From an uncultured Bacteroidales bacterium (lineage in GTDB: Bacteria > Bacteroidota > Bacteroidia > Bacteroidales > Paludibacteraceae): DNA of 7,887 nucleotides. The notes beneath the pieces are model-generated. The model was given only the letters and a program-made list of their open reading frames with translations, did no database searches and was not told where the DNA came from. Shown here in pieces: positions 1 through 5,550 of this stretch (positions are counted from its first letter, which is position 1; each line of letters starts with the position of its first letter). The translations under genes were made by a program, and so were the position numbers. The stretch covers positions 1 to 7,887 of the forward strand of contig CAIWIS010000814.1 in the NCBI GenBank assembly GCA_903912795.1, read 5' to 3'.

Positions 1-78
1 AGGGGAAGTGTTGGGATATTGAAATTAAAAATCTGGGCTTACTTCTACTATAGCAAAAGATATTATTTCATCATATAA
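1..78 (+). other. Possible 3' tail of an upstream gene (partial)
   Basis: Plus-strand frame 1 is open from the window edge to a TAA at 76-78, giving about 25 residues rich in aromatic and hydrophobic amino acids (for example KIWAYFYYSKRYYFII). A terminator-like hairpin begins five bases after that stop, which is where one would expect it if a gene ended here. Frame 3 is also open at the edge, up to a TAG at 51-53, so the frame cannot be settled. The piece is too short to identify a family, and it could be non-coding. Confidence 0.2.
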
Positions 79-82
79 GACT

Positions 83-126
83 GCAAAAAGGAATAGTTTT
101 CAATATTGAATATTATTCCTTTTTGC
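83..126 (+). terminator. Terminator-like hairpin, possibly bidirectional
   Basis: A perfect 13-bp inverted repeat (83-95 with 114-126; arm GCAAAAAGGAATA) encloses an 18-base loop. The stem has an A-tract on its 5' side and a T-tract on its 3' side, so each strand would give a hairpin ending in U residues. That is the form of a bidirectional intrinsic terminator, although the G+C core is short. The loop contains a second, perfect 12-bp palindrome, TTCAATATTGAA (99-110). It lies after a possible upstream gene end (78) and before the promoter at about 196, so it would insulate the regulator gene from upstream transcription. Confidence 0.5.
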
Positions 127-195
127 TAAAAGCATTTAGGAGCACTTCTCACCTATTTTTCATCTCTATTTTACCTCTCTTTCAAAAAAACACAC

Positions 196-203
196 TATCT
201 TTG
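196..203 (+). promoter_or_regulatory. Bacteroidota-type -7 promoter element
   Basis: TATCTTTG matches the TAnnTTTG consensus of the Bacteroidota housekeeping sigma factor, and the following C and A are also common in such promoters. The expected start of transcription is near 210, leaving a leader of about 40 bases before the ATG at 252. No good TTTG -33 element is present. A T-run around 169-172 is the nearest thing at the right distance, so the upstream element is weak. It would drive the Fur-family regulator and probably the receptor gene behind it. Confidence 0.55.
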
Positions 204-216
204 CAACATTGTTTCA
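202..216. promoter_or_regulatory. Candidate Fur-family operator (7-1-7 palindrome)
   Basis: TGCAACATTGTTTCA is a 15-bp inverted repeat centred on T209. Six of the seven base pairs match; only 204/214 is mismatched. A 7-1-7 arrangement is the usual geometry of Fur, Zur and PerR boxes. It overlaps the last two bases of the -7 element and covers the likely transcription start, where a bound repressor would block RNA polymerase. The gene directly downstream encodes a Fur-family protein, so autoregulation is the natural reading. The binding itself is inferred; the base sequence is not the classical E. coli Fur or Zur box. Confidence 0.4.
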
Positions 217-251
217 TTTGAATTGTTGTATCATTATTAAAATACCAAAAT

Positions 252-665
252 ATGACAGCTTTAGAGATTTTAAAACAGCACGAAATAAAAAAAACGCCTG
301 CTCGTATGTCAATGATTTATCTTTTGCAGTCGGCGAAATATCCCATGTCCGAATACGAAATTAAGGAGCAAATGGCCGATTTATACGACCGCGTAACTTT
401 TTATCGGAATGTGCAAACACTTTCAACAGCAGGAATTATCCACAAAATAGTGGCCGATAACACCACCGTACGTTACGCACTCAACTGTTGCGAACATGGC
501 CATAATCACACAGCTGAGCATGCTCACTTTTTTTGCGAAACCTGCAAAAATGTAGTTTGTTTAAACCAACTAAAAATTCCAGCTTACGATTTACCAAGTG
601 GCTATAAGTTTGCCGATTGCGATGTGATAATAAAAGGTACTTGTGAGAAATGCAATCATGAATAA
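252..665 (+). CDS. Fur-family metalloregulator, probably Zur-like
   Basis: A cytoplasmic metal-dependent transcription repressor of 137 residues, a normal length for the Fur family. The N-terminal winged helix spans about residues 1-75, with the recognition helix around DRVTFYRNVQTLSTAG (46-61), equivalent to the TVYR...L..L.xxG pattern of the family. The C-terminal dimerisation and metal domain has HxHFFCETC (H90, H92, C95, C98) and a final CEKC (C131, C134). The two CxxC pairs form the usual structural zinc site. Directly before this is an extra Cys/His-rich stretch (C79, C80, H82, H84, H86) that could add metal ligands. The start follows a typical SD-less AT-rich leader. The gene lies 37 bp ahead of a ZnuD-like receptor gene, probably in one transcript, which favours a zinc sensor (Zur) over an iron or peroxide sensor. 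The Fur family call is firm; the metal is inferred from the neighbour. Confidence 0.9.
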   Translation: MTALEILKQHEIKKTPARMSMIYLLQSAKYPMSEYEIKEQMADLYDRVTFYRNVQTLSTAGIIHKIVADNTTVRYALNCCEHGHNHTAEHAHFFCETCKNVVCLNQLKIPAYDLPSGYKFADCDVIIKGTCEKCNHE

Positions 666-702
666 ATGGTAAATAAAGAAGGCTTCATAAATACAACTAT
701 AA

Positions 703-3123
703 ATGAAAAAAATATATCAAATTCTGTTTTTCACAATATTAATTACAGATATTTTTGCCAATAATGCTGGCTATCAACAAACAAAATTGAGTGGAAAAAT
801 TACTGACACAAACGGGAAATCATTAACTGGCGTAACTGTGTTTTTTCCAGAATTAAAAACTGGTGCTGTTTCTGATAACAATGGCTACTACTTACTGGAC
901 AATCTTCCAAAACGAAATATGCTTGTTCAAATTACAGCATTGGGGTACAAAATGATTGCCGAAAATATAGATTTAAAAACGATAGAAAAGAAAGATTTTG
1001 TACTGTCTGAATCGGTGGTAGAGATTAACGAAGTAGTTGTTACAGGTCAATCGGGCGCATCGCAATTGATAAAAATGCCTACTTCGATGAGCATTGTTAC
1101 CCAACAGGAATTACAACAACAATCGAGCACCAACTTGATTGATGCCATCAGTTCTCAACCAGGAATATCGCAAATTACAACTGGTAGCGGTATTTCAAAA
1201 CCAATTATTCGCGGGCTTGGCTACAATAGAGTTGTGGTTTTAAACGATGGCATTCGTCAGGAAGGACAGCAGTGGGGCGACGAGCACGGCATTGAAATAG
1301 ACGAAAACGAAGTGAGTAGAGTGGAAATTCTGATAGGACCTGCTAGTTTAATGTATGGATCGGATGCCATGGCTGGCGTTATTAACTTTGTGTCGGCTCC
1401 CATACTTTCGCAGAATAAAATGCGTCTGAACGCAATGGCCAATTATCAAACAAACAATGGATTAATGGCTTATTCGCTCAACTTTGCAGGACATAAAAAA
1501 GCCTTTGTGTGGGATATGCGTTATAGCAATAAGCAAGCACATGCGTATCAAAACAAACAAGATGGATCTGTTTATAATTCCGGATTTCGCGAAAATGCAG
1601 CTTCGGGCTTGTTTGGCTTTAGTAATTGGTGGGGATATTCACATCTTACCTTGAGTACCTATCATATCAAACCGGGAATTGTGGAAGGTGACCGCGACGA
1701 TGCCACTGGGCAATTTATAAAACCAATTATTTTAGATGATGGTACAGCAGGCGAAGCTATTGCTACTGAATCAGATTTTTTGTCGTACACCAATTTGATG
1801 CCTTTTCAGCAAGTAAACCATTACAAAGCGGTGTGGAACAACAACATCCTGATTGGCGAAGGAAGTTTGAAAGCCACCCTAGGTTATCAACAAAATCGTA
1901 GGCAAGAATTTGCCGATGTGCTGATGCCCAAGGATTACGAATTGTATTTTCAACTTCACACTGTAAATTATGATATTCATTACATGCTGCCCGAAAAAAA
2001 CGGCTACGAATTGTCGTTCGGAACAAATGGAATGTATCAAAACTCATTGAATAAAGGAGTTGAATATTTAGTACCTGAGTACCGACTTTTTGATGCAGGT
2101 GCATTTGCAATTGCTAAAAAATCGTGGGGAAAACTAAATGTTAGTGGTGGACTGCGTTACGATAAACGATTTGAAACTGCCGATGCTCTGTATTTAAATG
2201 CCAATGAAGAAAAAACAACATCTGCCGACCCCACTTCAACCGAACGTTTTGCAGCATTTACGAGTAACTTCGGTGGAATAAGTGGCAGTATTGGAGCTAC
2301 TTACCAACTGAGCGAAAACTGGAATACCAAATTGAATTTTTCGCGTGGCTTTCGTGCACCAAACATTAGCGAGTTAGGTTCAAATGGCGTTCACGAAGGT
2401 ACCATCCGCTACGAAATTGGCGACCCAAATCTAAAGTCAGAAAGCAGCTTTCAACTTGATTATGAACTGGGATATAATACCGATCATGTAAATGCTAAAG
2501 TCAATTTATTTGCCAATAATATTTCCAACTATATTTTCTCGCGCAAACTAAGTAGAGTGGTGGGTGGCGATTCAATTGCCGATGAGGTCTCAGTCTATAA
2601 GTTTGATTCGGGTAATGCACAACTTATTGGTGGAGAAGCAAGTATCGACATTCACCCACATCCCTGGGATTGGCTGCATTTCGAAAACAGTTTCTCGTAC
2701 GTAAACGCACAACTCCGAAACCAAACGGACTCCACCCGCTATTTGCCTTTTACGCCGGGAGCCAAATTAAAATCGAACTTGCGAGCCGATTTCGATCATG
2801 TTGGTAACTACGTAAACAATGGTTTTCTTTCAGTTGGTTTAGAACATTATTTTGCGCAAAACAAAATATATTCAGCGTATGGGACCGAAACAACAACGCC
2901 TGCCTACACACTGCTCAATGCAAGTATAGGAGGCGATATTGTAATCAAAAAGAAAACCATCTGTTCGCTTTATGTAATTGGAACCAATTTGACTGATGTA
3001 TCGTATCAAAGTCACTTGAGTAGACTTAAATATGCTGCAGTCAATAATGTTACCGGCAATACTGGCGTTTATAATATGGGTAGAAATATTAGTTTAAAAT
3101 TGATTGTGCCAGTGGAATGGTAA
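703..3123 (+). CDS. TonB-dependent outer-membrane receptor, ZnuD-like (putative zinc uptake)
   Basis: An outer-membrane active transporter of 806 residues, energised by TonB-ExbBD. A signal peptide covers residues 1 to about 19-22 (MKK, hydrophobic core, cut near FA or NNA). A carboxypeptidase-regulatory-like beta domain (about 27-103), common in Bacteroidota receptors, comes next, and the segment VVEINEVVVTG (105-115) is in the TonB-box position. The plug follows (about 122-232), with SKPIIRG (165-171) and the plug-end motif GPASLMYGSDAMAGVINF (212-229). The rest is a 22-strand barrel ending in an aromatic residue (W806), as needed for outer-membrane insertion. Segments such as SRGFRAPNISELGSNGVHEG (547-566), EIGDPNLKSE (571-580) and the C-terminal HLSRLK...GRN pattern resemble the ZnuD zinc receptor group. 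A His-rich turn, HPHPWDWLH, is at 651-659. Adjacency to a Fur-family regulator supports metal uptake. The receptor class is certain and the zinc substrate is inferred; iron, copper or a metallophore remain possible. Confidence 0.93.
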   Translation: MKKIYQILFFTILITDIFANNAGYQQTKLSGKITDTNGKSLTGVTVFFPELKTGAVSDNNGYYLLDNLPKRNMLVQITALGYKMIAENIDLKTIEKKDFVLSESVVEINEVVVTGQSGASQLIKMPTSMSIVTQQELQQQSSTNLIDAISSQPGISQITTGSGISKPIIRGLGYNRVVVLNDGIRQEGQQWGDEHGIEIDENEVSRVEILIGPASLMYGSDAMAGVINFVSAPILSQNKMRLNAMANYQTNNGLMAYSLNFAGHKKAFVWDMRYSNKQAHAYQNKQDGSVYNSGFRENAASGLFGFSNWWGYSHLTLSTYHIKPGIVEGDRDDATGQFIKPIILDDGTAGEAIATESDFLSYTNLMPFQQVNHYKAVWNNNILIGEGSLKATLGYQQNRRQEFADVLMPKDYELYFQLHTVNYDIHYMLPEKNGYELSFGTNGMYQNSLNKGVEYLVPEYRLFDAGAFAIAKKSWGKLNVSGGLRYDKRFETADALYLNANEEKTTSADPTSTERFAAFTSNFGGISGSIGATYQLSENWNTKLNFSRGFRAPNISELGSNGVHEGTIRYEIGDPNLKSESSFQLDYELGYNTDHVNAKVNLFANNISNYIFSRKLSRVVGGDSIADEVSVYKFDSGNAQLIGGEASIDIHPHPWDWLHFENSFSYVNAQLRNQTDSTRYLPFTPGAKLKSNLRADFDHVGNYVNNGFLSVGLEHYFAQNKIYSAYGTETTTPAYTLLNASIGGDIVIKKKTICSLYVIGTNLTDVSYQSHLSRLKYAAVNNVTGNTGVYNMGRNISLKLIVPVEW

Positions 3124-3141
3124 ACTCTGACTGAACTAGTA

Positions 3142-4467
3142 TCAATAACGCAACCATTTCCACATTTCTTTCCATGTTGTTTTTTTGCCATACATTAAAA
3201 TGCCTGTACGGTAAATTTTGCCTGCCATCCAAGTGGTGCCGATAAACGAAAGCACCAAAATGCTGATTGACAAGGCTATTTGCCAAAATGGAACATCGAA
3301 CGGTAGCCTAACCATCATCACAATGGGCGACGTAAACGGAATCATGGAACACCAAAACGCCAGTGGCCCGTCGGGGTTTTCGGCACTGAAAATACCGGCG
3401 TAAATGGCAAAAATTATCGGAAGCATAATGGGCATTGAGAATTGCTGCGTGTCGGTTTCGTTATCAACTGCCGAACCGATGGCTGCAAAAAGTGAAGCGT
3501 AAAGCAGGTAACCTCCTAAGAAATAAACAATAAACAACGAAATAATTTGTACAAAATCGAGTCCGTTGATGGCTGTCATAAAATCGGCAATTTCTCCATT
3601 CATTTCGGCTGTGGGCATGCCCTGCATTCCTTTTTGGCTTAATTCCTGTATTTCCTTCATTTTTTCCATATCCAAATCCTTGGCAAATGTGGTGGACAAG
3701 CCAAACAAAATGGCACCCGTAAGTAACACCCACATCATAAACTGCGTGAGTCCAACCAGCGCAATGCCGATAATTTTACCCATCATGAGTTCGAAGGGTT
3801 TCACGCTCGAAATCATAACTTCCACAATACGATTGGTTTTTTCCTGCACCACGCCTGTCATAACCTGTGCTCCATAAATAACTATAAACATGTAGATAAT
3901 AAATGCGGTAAGCATTCCTATCATTAACGCCAACTCAGCCGAAGCTTCTTTTTCATTGCCATCCTCACCCCATTTAATGGTTTTCAATTCAATGTCTGAA
4001 TTTGACTTCTCGACCATTTCTTTCAGGTTCGGGATGTTGTAAGCGGCTAATTTTTGCTCCTCGATATGTTTGTTAAGCAATCCCGAAACATACGATTTCA
4101 ACTCCAGATTCACCTGTTTATCCGAATACATTACGGCTGCTGTCGAATCTATTCTTAAATCCTTACTAATAAAGAGTAAAGCTGCGAAATCGGAATTCTC
4201 GCTGTTTTGTTTTTTCAATTCGTCGACCGTGGCATCGCTAAACTGAAAATTGTACGACTCGTTATTCCTCAATACATCTTTATAAAGTCCTGATTTATCG
4301 ACAACTACAATGTTTTTTATTTTGTCGTCCTTAATCGTTCCAAGGAAAACGATAAGTGCAATCATTCCTACCAAAAGGATAGGAGTAAGAAATGTAAGTA
4401 GGATAAATGACTTTTTCATTACCCTTGTGCTGTATTCGCGCTGTATTATTAAACTTATTTTGCTCAT
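3142..4467 (-). CDS. ABC-2 type exporter permease (NatB-like)
   Basis: The inner-membrane subunit of an ABC exporter, 441 residues, ABC2_membrane_3/NatB type. I place the start at the ATG at 4465-4467 because MSKISLIIQREYSTRV is the standard N-terminus of this family. The longer frame up to 4518 would only add residues coded by an intergenic tandem repeat. TM1 is about residues 21-43, followed by a large extracytoplasmic domain (about 44-179). TM2 to TM6 lie near 180-200, 231-257, 307-330, 343-360 and 397-415. The cytoplasmic loop after TM2 carries the family motif VVQEKTNRIVEVMISS (206-221), which should contact the ATPase. The TM3-TM4 loop is rich in methionine (267-297). The partner ATPase gene lies directly upstream. 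NatAB of Bacillus exports sodium, but the substrate here cannot be told from sequence. The gene ends 18 bp from the convergent receptor gene. Confidence 0.9.
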   Translation of the reverse strand: MSKISLIIQREYSTRVMKKSFILLTFLTPILLVGMIALIVFLGTIKDDKIKNIVVVDKSGLYKDVLRNNESYNFQFSDATVDELKKQNSENSDFAALLFISKDLRIDSTAAVMYSDKQVNLELKSYVSGLLNKHIEEQKLAAYNIPNLKEMVEKSNSDIELKTIKWGEDGNEKEASAELALMIGMLTAFIIYMFIVIYGAQVMTGVVQEKTNRIVEVMISSVKPFELMMGKIIGIALVGLTQFMMWVLLTGAILFGLSTTFAKDLDMEKMKEIQELSQKGMQGMPTAEMNGEIADFMTAINGLDFVQIISLFIVYFLGGYLLYASLFAAIGSAVDNETDTQQFSMPIMLPIIFAIYAGIFSAENPDGPLAFWCSMIPFTSPIVMMVRLPFDVPFWQIALSISILVLSFIGTTWMAGKIYRTGILMYGKKTTWKEMWKWLRY

Positions 4468-4473
4468 AATTAT

Positions 4474-4508
4474 GATGTGATAATGTGTTGATGTGATAAT
4501 GTGTTGAT
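4474..4508. repeat. 16-bp tandem repeat, two exact copies plus three bases
   Basis: GATGTGATAATGTGTT occurs at 4474-4489 and again, identically, at 4490-4505, followed by GAT (4506-4508). On the coding strand of the ABC genes each unit splits into two related 8-mers, AACACATT and ATCACATC, so the array can also be read as four degenerate copies of AWCACATY. It fills most of the 51-bp gap between the ATPase stop and the permease start and ends six bases before the permease ATG. It has no internal hairpin of note. Confidence 0.85.
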
Positions 4509-4518
4509 AAAACCCCAA

Positions 4519-5415
4519 TTAGCTACCGCTTACAGTCTTGATAAAAATATCATTCATACTTGGTAAAATTTCTTCGAACGAAAGAATTTCGGTTTGTGCC
4601 ATTAGTTTGGACAATAACGAGTTGTTGGTATCGCCAGCCGTTTTTTTAATGGTATATTCAAAAATGCCGTTGAGCGATTTATTATTGATCAATTCAAAAT
4701 CAGTTATTTCAACCTCCTTGCGGGTTTTAAGCAAATACGTATGAGTTGCATGCGAGGCCCGAATATCAGCTACATTGCCCTGCAACACAATTTTCGATTT
4801 GTCGACCAACGAAATATTTTCGCATAAATCTTCTACCGTTCCCATATTGTGAGTCGAAAAAATGATGGTAGCACCTTTGTCGCGCAACTCAAGAATCTCA
4901 CGTTTGAGCAAATCGGCATTTACAGGGTCGAAACCACTGAACGGCTCGTCGAAAATTAGCAGTTTAGGGTCGTGTAAAATGGTTGTAATAAACTGCACTT
5001 TTTGTGCCATCCCTTTGGAAAGTTCTTCTACTTTTTTATCCCACCAAGTTTGTATTTCGAACTTTTCGAACCAATATTTCAAAGCTTTTTGAGCATCTTT
5101 TTTACTCATACCACGGAGCTGTGCCAGATATAAAGCCTGCTCACCAATTTTCATTTTTTTGTACAATCCGCGCTCTTCCGGCAAGTAACCGATATGACGC
5201 ACATCTTCGGCTGTCATTCGCTTTCCATTGAGCAACACTTCGCCACTATCGGGGGCGGTAATACAGTTAATAATTCGGATTAATGTGGTTTTGCCGGCAC
5301 CATTAGGTCCGAGCAATCCATATACCGAATTCTCCGGCACTTCCAGACTTACGCCATCCAAAGCGCGGTGCCCGGCAAATTGTTTAACTACGTTTTTTAC
5401 TGATAATAAGCTCAT
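4519..5415 (-). CDS. ABC transporter ATP-binding protein (NatA-like, DUF4162 type)
   Basis: The cytoplasmic ATPase subunit of an ABC-2 exporter, 298 residues. Walker A is GPNGAGKT (36-43), the signature is LSKGMAQKV (132-140), Walker B is LLIFDEP (152-158, catalytic E157), the D-loop follows at SGFD (160-163) and the switch histidine is H189 in STHNM. The usual Q-loop glutamine is replaced in GYLPEERGLY (76-85), as is normal for the NatA-like subgroup. Residues from about 210 to 295 form the C-terminal extension matching the DUF4162 domain found after such ATPases. All catalytic residues are present. The next gene downstream, 51 bp away, encodes the membrane subunit, so the two form one transporter. 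Candidate roles in this family include sodium, drug or peptide export; nothing here decides the substrate. Confidence 0.93.
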   Translation of the reverse strand: MSLLSVKNVVKQFAGHRALDGVSLEVPENSVYGLLGPNGAGKTTLIRIINCITAPDSGEVLLNGKRMTAEDVRHIGYLPEERGLYKKMKIGEQALYLAQLRGMSKKDAQKALKYWFEKFEIQTWWDKKVEELSKGMAQKVQFITTILHDPKLLIFDEPFSGFDPVNADLLKREILELRDKGATIIFSTHNMGTVEDLCENISLVDKSKIVLQGNVADIRASHATHTYLLKTRKEVEITDFELINNKSLNGIFEYTIKKTAGDTNNSLLSKLMAQTEILSFEEILPSMNDIFIKTVSGS

Positions 5416-5462
5416 TTATTTAAGTTTAATGTTAGTTTATTTATAATTTCTATTGTAGATAT

Positions 5463-5542
5463 CTGCCCCCCAATCCCTAAAGGGGAGCAGGAAAAAAGAC
5501 CATTCGGTACTATTATACATCCTCTTTAGAGGCTTGGGACAG
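5463..5542. repeat. Imperfect long inverted repeat (Bacteroidota intergenic palindrome)
   Basis: The left arm (5463-5485, beginning CTGCCCCCC and ending CCCTAAAGGGG) and the reverse complement of the right arm (5521-5542, CTGTCCCAAG then CCTCTAAAGAGG) align with a few mismatches and small gaps around a 35-base centre. Each arm holds its own short palindrome (CCCTAAAGGG at 5475-5484; CCTCTTTAGAGG at 5521-5532). From general familiarity, sequences with a CCCCTAAAGGGG core recur between genes in many Bacteroidota. It sits between the helicase stop and the ABC ATPase start and takes up most of the 135-bp gap. It could fold in RNA as a terminator or processing hairpin for the helicase message, or be a degenerate MITE-like or REP-like element. 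Confidence 0.55.
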
Positions 5543-5550
5543 TATTTTAA

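Noticed and set aside
76..80. Defence, phage, insertion-sequence or CRISPR content anywhere in the window
   Set aside because: No transposase, integrase, nuclease-effector or spaced direct repeats were seen. The helicase has a full housekeeping PcrA/UvrD architecture rather than that of a defence-associated helicase, and its neighbours are transport genes.
678..686. GAAGGCTTC palindrome between the regulator and receptor genes, considered as a second operator or ribosome binding site
   Set aside because: It is only 9 bp with no extension of symmetry, and it lies about 16 bases ahead of the ATG, too far for a ribosome binding site. Chance is a sufficient explanation.
1763..2110. 115-residue open frame antisense to the receptor gene
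   Set aside because: It lies wholly inside a well-supported gene on the other strand, shows no recognisable motif and no start signal. The same applies to the other antisense or out-of-frame open stretches within the five real genes.
3151..3186. Possible intrinsic terminator for the receptor gene: CAACCAT pairing with ATGTTG, then seven T residues (3180-3186)
   Set aside because: The stem is only six pairs with a bulge and a 16-base loop, and the T-run is explained by lysine codons at the end of the permease gene. I kept it out of the feature list as too weak.
5416..5462. Search for a separate promoter for the ABC pair on the minus strand
   Set aside because: The AT-rich leader has no TAnnTTTG match. 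A TATAAT on the minus strand inside the inverted repeat (about 5512-5517) is not a Bacteroidota-type element, so I call no promoter here.
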